NCBI RefSeq assembly: GCF_013403245.1
Contig: NZ_JACBNQ010000027.1
Span: 1 to 43,057, forward strand
DNA: 43,057 bases
Direction: 5' to 3'
DNA from: Sedimentibacter hydroxybenzoicus DSM 7310
GTDB lineage: Bacteria > Bacillota > Clostridia > Tissierellales > Sedimentibacteraceae
This document shows positions 26,080-33,774 of this stretch, piece by piece; position 1 is the first letter of the stretch, and every line of letters begins with the position of its first letter. The notes under the pieces were generated by a model. That model worked only from the letters and a program-made list of their open reading frames with translations. It did not search any database and had not been told where the DNA came from. A program made the position numbers and the translations under genes.

Positions 26080-26799
26080 ATGGAAAAGATATTCAAAAGA
26101 ACCAATCTAGTATTTTCAATCGCCTTAATAATAACTTTACTGATGTCATTATTTTCTGATTTATATAAAACATCCGAAACCATAGATGCTACGGGAGCGG
26201 AACAGGTTGACCGTATAAAGATTCTGATTGACCCGGGGCATGGCGGTGTGGATCAAGGAACAAGCGGAGATACAGGAGCAACAGAAGCTCCTTTAAATTT
26301 AGCAATTTCAGAAAAACTTATGAGCTTTTTAGAAGCATCCGGATTTGAAGTAGATATGACCAGATTCGAGGATGAGGGGTTGTATTCCTTAAAGTCAAAA
26401 ACAATCAGGGAAAAGAAAAATGAAGATCTGCAAAATCGTGTTGAAATGATAAATAATTCTAATGCTGACCTGGTGGTTTCAATTCATATAAATTCATTCC
26501 CCCAAAAACAATATTATGGTGCTCATGTATTTTATCAAAACAACAGTCAGTTAGGTAAAATGGCATCGGATATTTTGCAGGATTCTTTAAAAAGCATATT
26601 GGACCCCGGAAACAATAGGGTTCCTCAGGTTAAAAAAGATATAAAAATTATGGATGATACGAACATTCCGGTTGTTTTAGTGGAATGCGGATTTTTATCA
26701 AACAATGAAGAAGAGAAAAAATTAATCTCAGACGAATATCAGGAAAAAATTGCATGGTCAATATTTACGGGACTTATTAAGTATTTTAATGAATTATAG
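26080..26799 (+). CDS. cwlD: N-acetylmuramoyl-L-alanine amidase, CwlD type
   Basis: A 239-aa Amidase_3 protein. An N-terminal hydrophobic segment (about residues 10-26) anchors or exports it. Zinc ligands are His in LIDPGHGGVD (about 56), Glu in GATEAPLNLA, and His in VVSIHINSF; the catalytic Glu is in VVLVECGFLSN. The length matches CwlD rather than larger vegetative amidases. CwlD acts in spore cortex formation, removing peptides to make muramic lactam. Start ATG after GGGGGAAAT. A clear terminator follows, so it is a single-gene unit. Confidence 0.9.
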   Translation: MEKIFKRTNLVFSIALIITLLMSLFSDLYKTSETIDATGAEQVDRIKILIDPGHGGVDQGTSGDTGATEAPLNLAISEKLMSFLEASGFEVDMTRFEDEGLYSLKSKTIREKKNEDLQNRVEMINNSNADLVVSIHINSFPQKQYYGAHVFYQNNSQLGKMASDILQDSLKSILDPGNNRVPQVKKDIKIMDDTNIPVVLVECGFLSNNEEEKKLISDEYQEKIAWSIFTGLIKYFNEL

Positions 26800-26855
26800 C
26801 TCTTGAATTACAGGTATTAATCTTATTTAAGTTAATATTATATTATATGTAAGCG

Positions 26856-26894
26856 ACCAGCATCAAATCAAAGATTTGGTGCTGGTTTCTTATT
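26856..26894 (+). terminator. Terminator after cwlD
   Basis: ACCAGCATCAAATC and GATTTGGTGCTGGT form a 14-bp stem (one G-T pair) with an AAA loop, followed by TTCTTATT. Confidence 0.8.
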
Positions 26895-26942
26895 GCAAAT
26901 ATTGAAAAATATATTAATAATTCAATTATTTGATAATTTTTG

Positions 26943-26971
26943 TTGAATAAATAATTATATTGTATTATAAT
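26943..26971 (+). promoter_or_regulatory. Promoter of the 27.0-29.7 kb group
   Basis: TTGAAT (26943-26948) and TATAAT (26966-26971) are 17 nt apart, 35 nt upstream of the ATG at 27007, which has GGAGG close before it. Confidence 0.65.
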
Positions 26972-27006
26972 CAAATTATATGTAGTTTAACGTTTGGAGG
27001 ACTTAT

Positions 27007-27630
27007 ATGAATTTTGAAGAAGTTGAATATTTCTTAGCCAATATCAAATCTGTTCTATCATGTAAAATAATTACTGATTCAAATAATAATATTACAGAAA
27101 TACACGTCCTGTCTGACAGCAGCAGACATTCGAAGCAAATTGTGAGGGATATAAGGACAGCCCTGCTTTCTCATTTTAACCTCGATATTGATTATAAAAT
27201 TATAAGTGTTGCACAAGTTAACAAAAATATATCAATTAATTCTGATTTTCGCCTTTTGTACGTAGGACATACAAACGAAACATACGGTGAAAAAATTAAA
27301 ATTATTGCTAAATTTACGTGGGACGAAAAAGAATTCGTGGGAGAAGCAGAGGGTCTGAGATCTGAAAAAAACACCCTCATGGTTGCCGCTTTAGCAACTT
27401 TAAATGCAATCAAAAAGGCCATTGAACTTGAATGCTTTATTGTGGATGACATTCAAACTGCCAGAATATCAGGACAAGATGTATTGCTTTCTTCAATTAC
27501 TTATTATGATAGGGGCAGAGAAATCCTGCTTATAGGCTCTTCAATAATACATAACAACAAAATCGACTCCACTATTAAAGCTACTCTTAATGCTATAAAC
27601 AGAAAAATCTGTTTATTTATAAAAGAATGA
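27007..27630 (+). CDS. Uncharacterised protein with an internal duplication
   Basis: A 207-aa cytoplasmic-looking protein of unknown function. The second half holds two copies of a motif: roughly residues 100-140 (FTWDEKEFVGEAEG...AALATLNAIKKAI) and 165-205 (ITYYDRGREILLIGSS...IKATLNAINRKI). Both have a Tyr/Trp-Asp start, two strands, then an alpha helix carrying TLNAI. The N-terminal 90 residues form a separate mixed segment. No signal peptide, catalytic signature or Cys cluster is seen. It lies first in a group with a tiny peptide gene, an HD-GYP protein and a DUF5317-like protein. A ligand-binding or adaptor role is a guess. Confidence 0.75.
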   Translation: MNFEEVEYFLANIKSVLSCKIITDSNNNITEIHVLSDSSRHSKQIVRDIRTALLSHFNLDIDYKIISVAQVNKNISINSDFRLLYVGHTNETYGEKIKIIAKFTWDEKEFVGEAEGLRSEKNTLMVAALATLNAIKKAIELECFIVDDIQTARISGQDVLLSSITYYDRGREILLIGSSIIHNNKIDSTIKATLNAINRKICLFIKE

Positions 27631-27632
27631 TG

Positions 27633-27830
27633 GGGCTGACTAAGAAAAGCATAAAACAAAATAAAAATTAGCGTAGCGAAACCTTCCTGTTCTAATAGCG
27701 ACCGAGCAGAGACAATCTGTAGGAGGGTTCTCATGAAAAAGTTAATGGCTATAATATCATCATTAGTAGCATTAGTTTTAGCTGCAGGTGCAAGCTTTAC
27801 CTGGGTATAAAAAGTACTATTTGTCAGCCC
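27633..27830 (+). other. Peptide-gene module bounded by an inverted repeat
   Basis: GGGCTGAC (27633-27640) and GTCAGCCC (27823-27830) bracket a 198-nt unit containing the 25-codon peptide gene. Inside, AACCTTCCT (27680-27688) can pair with AGGAGGGTT (27721-27729), which includes the ribosome site of the peptide gene, so a hairpin could hide it. The loop contains ATAGCGACCGAGCAGAGACA. Whether this is a regulatory RNA, a small mobile unit or a repeat is open. Confidence 0.45.
27733..27810 (+). CDS. 25-residue hydrophobic peptide
   Basis: ATG at 27733 stands 5 nt after a strong AGGAGGG. The 25-aa product starts MKKLMAIISS and ends ASFTWV: a basic start, a hydrophobic helix and a short C-terminus with Trp, like a bare signal peptide or a small membrane peptide. 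It has no Cys or Ser/Cys ring motif as in AgrD pheromones, and the stop comes where AgrD would begin its ring region. It lies between the duplicated-domain protein and the HD-GYP gene. The ribosome site argues for translation; function unknown. Confidence 0.5.
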   Translation: MKKLMAIISSLVALVLAAGASFTWV

Positions 27831-27851
27831 TTCATTATAAAGAGGTTATAT

Positions 27852-29162
27852 ATGGTTAAAGAAAAAGAAACTATAAAAAAAGAAAACAAACCTGCTATAG
27901 GGATGAAATTATATTTATATATTATATTACTTACATTAATTGCAATATCATTAATGTATTTCCTTTTTAATGAATATGCAATAGACAATTATAATTTGAT
28001 TATAGTTTTTTCAGTGCTTTCTGCGATAGCAGAGACTTATCTAATACTATTACCTAAGATAGGCGGGATTTCAGTAAGCTTTGCATTATATTATTCCGCA
28101 ATAATATTAACAAATCCTTTCTGCGCTGCAATTATTGCAGCGTTTGGTGTAGCATTTAGATTTCCATATGTTGATGGAAAAGGAAGAGTTCATATATTTA
28201 ACAATCCAATTTATAAGACAATATTTAACATTACACAACTTATTATAAGTTCTGGAGCAGCTGGATTAGCATATGAATACTTAAATCGCAATATTAATAT
28301 TGGTTTTGAATTTTTTAACCCCGTTGCAGGAGCTGCGGCACTAACAGTTTATATACTTTTAAATACATTTTTTATGTCACAACTAATGTCAATTTTGTTG
28401 AAAGAAAAATTGCTTTCTATCTGGAAAGGTAATTTTTTCTCGATGATGGTAAATGTACTATTGGTTGGATTATTAGGTATAGTTCTTGCATTTGCATACC
28501 ACACTTACGGTTTCGGAGGATTATTGTTATTCTTTATTCCGCTATTGCTTGCGCGATATACTTTTAAACTGTATCTGGATATGAGGAAAAACTATTTTGA
28601 AACAATGAATGTATTGGTAAGAGCTATAGAAGCAAACGACCCCTATACGAGCGGTCATTCCTTGCGTGTCAGTATTTATTCGGAGGCAATTGCAAAGCAA
28701 TTGGGATTGCCCCAGAACAAGATAGATATGATAAAAAGCGCAGCACTTCTGCATGACATAGGAAAAATAGGAGTGGATAAAAATATACTGAATAAAAACG
28801 GCAAATTAGAAAAGGAAGAATTTGATTCTATAAAAGCTCATCCCGAAATAGGAGCTACTATTATATCCGATATGAGCTATTTGTCCAATCTTTCAGATAT
28901 AATCAAGCATCACCACGAAAGAAACGACGGTAAGGGATATCCGGACGGATTGAATCACAACAGTATACCGTTGGAAACATCCATACTTATAATTGCAGAT
29001 TCCTTTGACGCAATGACTACGGACAGGCCTTACAGGCATGCTTTAAGCTTAGAGGATGCACTTAATGAGGTAAAAGTAAATGCAGGTACTCAATTTAATC
29101 CTGATATAGTTGACGATGCAATTATTGCCTTAAGAAAGGCATTCAATAATTTATCAGAATAG
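27852..29162 (+). CDS. Membrane-bound HD-GYP domain protein
   Basis: A 436-aa protein. The first 230 residues hold about six to seven membrane helices (a sensor-like region without a known name), then a short linker and an HD-GYP domain (about 255-430). Catalytic features are complete: HSLRVSIYS, ALLHDIGKIG (HD), IKAHPEIG, HHHERNDGKGYPDGL (GYP), ADSFDAMTTDRPYR. HD-GYP proteins degrade cyclic di-GMP, and a few other cyclic dinucleotides. The next gene follows after 7 nt. The peptide upstream may be sensed by or regulate it, but that is only suggested by position. Confidence 0.9.
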   Translation: MVKEKETIKKENKPAIGMKLYLYIILLTLIAISLMYFLFNEYAIDNYNLIIVFSVLSAIAETYLILLPKIGGISVSFALYYSAIILTNPFCAAIIAAFGVAFRFPYVDGKGRVHIFNNPIYKTIFNITQLIISSGAAGLAYEYLNRNINIGFEFFNPVAGAAALTVYILLNTFFMSQLMSILLKEKLLSIWKGNFFSMMVNVLLVGLLGIVLAFAYHTYGFGGLLLFFIPLLLARYTFKLYLDMRKNYFETMNVLVRAIEANDPYTSGHSLRVSIYSEAIAKQLGLPQNKIDMIKSAALLHDIGKIGVDKNILNKNGKLEKEEFDSIKAHPEIGATIISDMSYLSNLSDIIKHHHERNDGKGYPDGLNHNSIPLETSILIIADSFDAMTTDRPYRHALSLEDALNEVKVNAGTQFNPDIVDDAIIALRKAFNNLSE

Positions 29163-29169
29163 GTGCGGC

Positions 29170-29733
29170 ATGATTCCCGAAATTATATTATTCTCTTTTT
29201 TATCAATTGTTTTGATAATAATACGAAATAATAAATTTAAAGTTAATAACTTGAAAATGGAAATTAAAGGCTATACAGTATTGTTAATCATGGCAGTAAT
29301 TGAAATTACTGCTCAATTTTTATTTAAGCGATATACCGATAGTAATTTACTCAGAATATTGTCAATGCATTGGACAATCTACTTTGGATTATTCATTGTT
29401 TCAATTATTAACTTCGAAAAGCCGTTCATGAAGCTTATGTTTTTCGGAACATTGCTGAATTTTACAGCTATTATATTTAATGACTTTAAAATGCCGGTGT
29501 ACGTTTCTGAGATATTGACTGACGTTGAAGCAAAAAAAATGTATCTTCAGTCAGGACAGGATTTAATTCATTCCCTGCTCACAGAAGACACCAAGTTTAA
29601 AATATTCTCGGACATTATTACATTGCCTCCTCCCTACCCTTTTCCAAAAACAATCAGCATCGGTGATATATTCTTATTACTGGGTGTATTTGTTTTTTGG
29701 CAAAATGCATACTCTTCTGTAAAGCAGAAATAA
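29170..29733 (+). CDS. DUF5317-like membrane protein
   Basis: A 187-aa protein with about five hydrophobic segments (near residues 3-18, 36-52, 65-82, 88-103 and 165-182). The C-terminal SIGDIFLLLGVFVFWQ pattern is what I associate with DUF5317. An outside-facing loop of some 50 residues (about 105-160) is polar. It begins 7 nt after the HD-GYP stop, so the two are likely co-translated and may form one sensor. Function unknown. It ends 12 nt before the convergent spmB stop. Confidence 0.75.
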   Translation: MIPEIILFSFLSIVLIIIRNNKFKVNNLKMEIKGYTVLLIMAVIEITAQFLFKRYTDSNLLRILSMHWTIYFGLFIVSIINFEKPFMKLMFFGTLLNFTAIIFNDFKMPVYVSEILTDVEAKKMYLQSGQDLIHSLLTEDTKFKIFSDIITLPPPYPFPKTISIGDIFLLLGVFVFWQNAYSSVKQK

Positions 29734-29745
29734 TCCCGTAAATCT

Positions 29746-30261
29746 TTACATAAAAAACCGACACACCATAAGTGCTGCAAAAATTGACCCTACATGAGCT
29801 ATTAAGCCAACCTTAATTGTATGCCTTATATTCTTTATACCAACTGCTCCGAAGTATACGGCGGTGGTGTAAAAAATGGTTTCTGATGAACCCATCAACA
29901 CAGATGCACTTCTTCCTATATAGGAGTCCGGTCCGTAATTATCGAGTATTGATTGAAAAACTCCCAAAGATCCTCCTCCCGACAATGGTTTAACTATTGA
30001 TAAGGATAACAGTTCCGGCGGGAATCCTAACAGATTGGTTATTGGTGTTAATATTCTTACTATAAAATCTTCGGCTCCGGAATGGATAAACATATTTATA
30101 GCAAAAATTACAGCCAATATATAGGGAAATATTTTAAGTGCTGCTTTTGCTCCTTCCATGGCCCCGTCAATAAATGCAGCATATATATCGACCTTTTTAA
30201 TAATTCCGTAAAACAAAATTCCACCTATAACAACCGGCAATATCAAATCAGATAATCTCAT
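29746..30261 (-). CDS. spmB: Spore maturation protein B
   Basis: A 171-aa membrane protein with the SpmB signature FPPELLSLSIVKPLSGGGSLG and a nucleoside-recognition (gate) domain. SpmA and SpmB are made in sporulation and are needed for core dehydration in Bacillus; spmB mutants have heat-sensitive spores. It overlaps spmA by 4 nt. Length is normal (178 in B. subtilis). Confidence 0.93.
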   Translation of the reverse strand: MRLSDLILPVVIGGILFYGIIKKVDIYAAFIDGAMEGAKAALKIFPYILAVIFAINMFIHSGAEDFIVRILTPITNLLGFPPELLSLSIVKPLSGGGSLGVFQSILDNYGPDSYIGRSASVLMGSSETIFYTTAVYFGAVGIKNIRHTIKVGLIAHVGSIFAALMVCRFFM

Positions 30262-30836
30262 TTCACTTCTTTCCTTTCAAAATATTTTGCAAAAATAATC
30301 GCTATAGCAGTAGAAAATGTAGTAGCAATTATGGTTGGAACCAAAATATCTCCGGGCGAGCTTGCTCCTGCATCTGCTCTTAACTTTATTACATTCAAAG
30401 GAATGAGCTGAATTGAAGATACATTAATTATTAAAAACATACACATGGCATTATTGGCTGTTGATTTATCCTTGTTTACAAGCTGCATTTCATGCATAGC
30501 CTTTAAACCAAATGCAGTTGCGGAATTGCCTATGCCAAGAATATTAGCTGCAATAGTCATAATAATTGCATTTACTGCCTTTGTATTGTTAGCTACTTCT
30601 TTAAACAAAAATCTAATTGCCGGCTTTATAACTGCGGCCAGCTTATTCAATATTCCTGATTTTTCAACTATTGACATTAATCCGGTCCAAAAAGCCATGA
30701 CGGGTATTAATTTGATTATCAATTCCACTGATTGCTGCAAATCGAAAAAAAGGACATTTGCAGCAGTTTCCGGTTTTCCGTTAGCAAACGAAAATATAAA
30801 GCCCAGTCCTATAAGAAAAATCCAAACGCTTTTCAA
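30258..30836 (-). CDS. spmA: Spore maturation protein A
   Basis: A 192-aa membrane protein with the nucleoside-recognition fold. GNSATAFGLKAM and AANILGIGNSAT are the family hallmarks, and the first residues (KSVWIFLIGLGFIFSFANGK) match the usual SpmA start. An ATG at 30866 would add ten residues but has no ribosome site and lies in an ATATTATTTAATAATAT-type palindrome. TTG at 30836 has AGGGGGG upstream at good spacing and gives the family's usual length (196 in B. subtilis). Works with SpmB. Confidence 0.9.
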   Translation of the reverse strand: MKSVWIFLIGLGFIFSFANGKPETAANVLFFDLQQSVELIIKLIPVMAFWTGLMSIVEKSGILNKLAAVIKPAIRFLFKEVANNTKAVNAIIMTIAANILGIGNSATAFGLKAMHEMQLVNKDKSTANNAMCMFLIINVSSIQLIPLNVIKLRADAGASSPGDILVPTIIATTFSTAIAIIFAKYFERKEVK

Positions 30837-30910
30837 TAAATTCCCCCCTAAATACAACAAAGACATATTATTAAATAATATGTCTTTAATATCATAAATA
30901 TATCTTTTAA

Positions 30911-32158
30911 TTACTTTGTCAGATTTAACTCATTATCTATTTTTTCAACCTGAATTTCCAATACTCTTTTTGCTTCGGCCTTGGTTACGGTAATATCCAA
31001 ATCCTTGTATACTATCCTTCCTCCTGCCTCCGGTATTTCTTCGAACAGCATTGTTATCCAACCATTAACGGTTGTAACGTCAAGCTCCTCATCAGGTTCA
31101 ATGCCAAACAGCTCAAACATGTCGTCAATATCTGCATTACATGAAATAAGGAATTTATCTTCTCCTATTTTTTTGAACCATTCGAATACTTCGTCGTGCT
31201 CATCCCAAATTTCTCCTACTAATTCTTCTATTATATCTTCCATGGTTACGAGCCCTTCGGTTCCGCCATATTCGTCTATTACAACGGCCATATGCGCCTT
31301 AGACAACTGAAGCTCTTTTAACAGCTCTGAAATTTTCTTATTAGGTGTAACGTATAGTATCTTGGAAACAAGCTTTCTAATATCTTTTTCTTTCCTGTTT
31401 AGTGCCTGATAGAAATCCTTTTCGTGCAGCACTCCGACTATGTTGTCCATATCACCTTGAAACACCGGTAATCTCGAATATCCGCTTATCAGGAATTTCT
31501 CTCTTATTTCTTCCAAGCTTTCATCTTCATCTATACCTACGATATCAATTCTCGGTGTATAGATATCTTCAACGACTGTTTCACTGAATTCGATTGCCGA
31601 TCTTATTAAATCACTTTCATTTTTATTGATGACACCTTCATTTTCAACTTCATCAATCATTGTTATAAGCTCATCTTCAGTCATGAAAGGTTGAATTTCT
31701 GTTTTTAAAATTTTATAAAAAACTGACTTTAAAGAAGTAAGTGTAAAATTAACAGGTGTACACAAAAACACTAAAAGCTTTAAAATAGGTGCCAAAAAAA
31801 CAGCATGCTTTTCCGGTGAAAATTTAGCCAATCCTTTAGCCGGAATTTCCACAATAAATAGAATCGTTAGAACAGCTACTAAAGTTGCTGAAAAAACACT
31901 TAAATAATTTGACAGAATATATATTTCCAATGATACAGCAGTAATTTTTAATATAGTTCCTGTAATCAGAATTGTTGACATTAAATTCTCGTAATTATCA
32001 TCTAGTTCCAAAACTAAATTTTTATTACCATTACCGGATATATTCTTCAATCTTGATTTGTTAAAATTAACAAATGCAGCCTCTGAAGCTGAAAGTATCG
32101 CAGAAAATAAAATCAATAAAATTAATATTATGACTTGACTTATGACGTCATCGTCCAT
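30911..32158 (-). CDS. CNNM/CorC_HlyC family protein (TlyC/YhdP-like)
   Basis: A 415-aa protein in the usual three-part order: N-terminal DUF21 membrane domain with four hydrophobic helices (about residues 5-150), a CBS-domain pair (about 190-310: VEDIYTPRIDIVGIDEDESLEEI..., then HMAVVIDEYGGTEGLVTMEDI) and a C-terminal CorC_HlyC domain (about 330-405, EEIPEAGGRIVYKD). Family members are linked to Mg2+ or other cation efflux and were once called hemolysins. Start ATG with GGGAG about 12 nt upstream. Upstream of spmA on the same strand, but 44 nt or more apart and unrelated in role. Confidence 0.9.
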   Translation of the reverse strand: MDDDVISQVIILILLILFSAILSASEAAFVNFNKSRLKNISGNGNKNLVLELDDNYENLMSTILITGTILKITAVSLEIYILSNYLSVFSATLVAVLTILFIVEIPAKGLAKFSPEKHAVFLAPILKLLVFLCTPVNFTLTSLKSVFYKILKTEIQPFMTEDELITMIDEVENEGVINKNESDLIRSAIEFSETVVEDIYTPRIDIVGIDEDESLEEIREKFLISGYSRLPVFQGDMDNIVGVLHEKDFYQALNRKEKDIRKLVSKILYVTPNKKISELLKELQLSKAHMAVVIDEYGGTEGLVTMEDIIEELVGEIWDEHDEVFEWFKKIGEDKFLISCNADIDDMFELFGIEPDEELDVTTVNGWITMLFEEIPEAGGRIVYKDLDITVTKAEAKRVLEIQVEKIDNELNLTK

Positions 32159-32401
32159 CTTTGTAATTCACTCCCAATTAATTATAGTATACAAACAGTA
32201 TAATATATACGTGAAAAATAGTCAATTTATTTTCTATTTTTAGCATTTTTGAACAATTCACAATTTACTTATACCGCAACTAATCAATTTATAAGGAACA
32301 TGTATTATGTTTATCACAAATAAAATATCTATTTATGCTATATTTTAACATACGCTTATAGTTGCAGCTGGTAAAATAGAAAAATACAATAGTTCATTCC
32401 G

Positions 32402-32430
32402 TTGACATATGTCATAAATGCATATAAAAT
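32402..32430 (+). promoter_or_regulatory. Promoter of the Tat lipoprotein-tatA pair
   Basis: TTGACA (32402-32407) and TAAAAT (32425-32430) are 17 nt apart. A leader of about 130 nt follows. Nothing else readable is seen in the 408-nt gap 32159-32566 besides this and the leader hairpin at 32471-32499. Confidence 0.65.
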
Positions 32431-32470
32431 TATATTAAATTATTTGATTTTAACATGTAGGTAGACATCT

Positions 32471-32499
32471 TTAATACTTTTCCAGCAAATAAGTATTAA
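32471..32499 (+). other. Leader hairpin before the Tat lipoprotein gene
   Basis: TTAATACTT (32471-32479) and AAGTATTAA (32491-32499) form a perfect 9-bp AT-rich stem with an 11-nt loop in the 5' untranslated region. It lacks a T-run, so it is not a standard terminator. It could be an operator or an mRNA structure. Confidence 0.45.
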
Positions 32500-32566
32500 G
32501 TAGGGATATTTATCTTTGACTGTTAAAATTTTTACAAATAAAAATATAAATTATTAGGAGATTGAA

Positions 32567-33268
32567 ATGAACGCGAATTTTAAAGAAAAAACTTTTTCAA
32601 GAAGAGATTTATTGAAGACCGCCGGCAAAACTACAGCCGGATTAGCTGTAGTAGGCCTTGTACCTTCTATACTTACAGCATGCGCAGATGATAAACCTTC
32701 TGAAATTCCTTCTAAACAAGTTCTAAGCTACGAGTATAAGGAGTTAAGCACTGATGCCGCTTCACACCCTTTTGTTTATCAAAAGCTTGATATTCCCACT
32801 GTTCAAGAAAGAGCATATGCAAGCTATTTCAACAAGGGAGGCTGCTGTGTCGGAGTAGCGGATGCATTAATAGGTGAACTTGCAGACAATGCAGGCTATC
32901 CTTTTAATCAGATTCCTGTTGATACATTCGTTAATGGAGCAACCGGATACGGAATCGGCTCCCTTTGTGGTTCTCTTGGAGGTGCTGTCTTTACTATAGG
33001 TCTTCTATGCCCTAAAGATGATGCAAAAAAATTAACAGCGGATTTATTTGCATGGTACAATAAGGCAGAGCTTCCTATATATCAACCTGAAATTAAAAAC
33101 GAAACAACAGTTTCCGGTTCTGTAAACTGTGTCGATTCAGTCGGTAAATTTATGGAAAAAACAGGATATGCGATGGGCGACCCTGAAAGAAAAGCCCGAT
33201 GTGCAGGTGTAACTGCTGATGTCGCAGCCAAAACAGTTGAACTGTTGAATGAATACTTTGGAGTTTAG
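32567..33268 (+). CDS. Tat-exported C_GCAxxG_C_C-type lipoprotein
   Basis: A 233-aa protein. The signal peptide has the twin-arginine motif SRRDLLK (residues 11-17), a hydrophobic stretch, then a lipobox LTAC (Cys about 39), so it should be exported folded and lipid-anchored. The mature part has [37 protein letters not shown] and ARCAGVTAD, resembling the C_GCAxxG_C_C family and, more loosely, split-Soret cytochrome c, but no CxxCH haem site is present. The conserved cysteines suggest metal or redox binding. tatA follows directly, 2 nt after the stop. Confidence 0.8.
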   Translation: MNANFKEKTFSRRDLLKTAGKTTAGLAVVGLVPSILTACADDKPSEIPSKQVLSYEYKELSTDAASHPFVYQKLDIPTVQERAYASYFNKGGCCVGVADALIGELADNAGYPFNQIPVDTFVNGATGYGIGSLCGSLGGAVFTIGLLCPKDDAKKLTADLFAWYNKAELPIYQPEIKNETTVSGSVNCVDSVGKFMEKTGYAMGDPERKARCAGVTADVAAKTVELLNEYFGV

Positions 33269-33270
33269 TA

Positions 33271-33450
33271 ATGGGGAGAATAGGACCCGGAGAACTTATA
33301 CTTCTGTTACTTATTGCACTTGTTATATTTGGACCTTCAAAATTGCCTGAGATAGGAAAATCCATGGGTTCTGCGATAAACGAATTCAAATCTCAAATGA
33401 ATAAAGCTACTAAAGATGATAAAGATGAATTAAAAGAAAAAAATATTTAG
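33271..33450 (+). CDS. tatA: Twin-arginine translocase subunit TatA
   Basis: A 59-aa protein with one N-terminal membrane helix ([19 protein letters not shown]), the invariant Phe-Gly-Pro hinge ([14 protein letters not shown]), then an amphipathic helix ([13 protein letters not shown]) and a charged tail. This is classic TatA/E. It lies 2 nt after the Tat lipoprotein gene and is presumably made with it. A GGAG-containing stretch lies inside the end of the previous gene. No tatC is present in this window. Confidence 0.92.
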   Translation: MGRIGPGELILLLLIALVIFGPSKLPEIGKSMGSAINEFKSQMNKATKDDKDELKEKNI

Positions 33451-33451
33451 T

Positions 33452-33496
33452 AAAAGAACCTTGTAAAGCAAAAAATACACTTTACAAGGTTCTTTT
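33452..33496 (+). terminator. Terminator after tatA
   Basis: AAAAGAACCTTGTAAAG and CTTTACAAGGTTCTTTT form a perfect 17-bp stem with an 11-nt loop and T-rich end. It starts right behind the tatA stop, closing the two-gene unit. Confidence 0.88.
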
Positions 33497-33710
33497 ATTG
33501 CATTTACAGTATAAGCAATTGCCACAAAATTGAAAAATTTAACTCATCTGCTTCCAATATCCATTCAAATCTTTATTGGTATATTAAGGAAATTTGAAAA
33601 AGCATAAAAATATGTAATAAAGAAATAATAATTGTACCTTTTTAGAAAAACGGATGCTTATACAATCGATTTATTACTTGAAAATTAAGCGATTGTTAAG
33701 AAATTATTAA

Positions 33711-33738
33711 TTGTTTTATCGTATGAAAATGCTATACT
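33711..33738 (+). promoter_or_regulatory. Promoter of the glycosyltransferase gene
   Basis: TTGTTT (33711-33716) and TATACT (33733-33738) are 16 nt apart, 36 nt upstream of the TTG start. The rest of the gap 33497-33710 shows no gene or clear structure. Confidence 0.55.
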
Positions 33739-33774
33739 TACTATTCGTAGAGTACAAAATTTGGAGGTATTAAT

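Noticed and set aside
27733-27810. AgrD-type cyclic lactone peptide
   Set aside because: The frame stops before any Cys/Ser ring and acidic tail, and no AgrB-like protease is encoded nearby.
30836-30866. ATG at 30866 as the spmA start
   Set aside because: No ribosome site and it lies in a palindrome; TTG at 30836 has AGGGGGG upstream and gives the family length.
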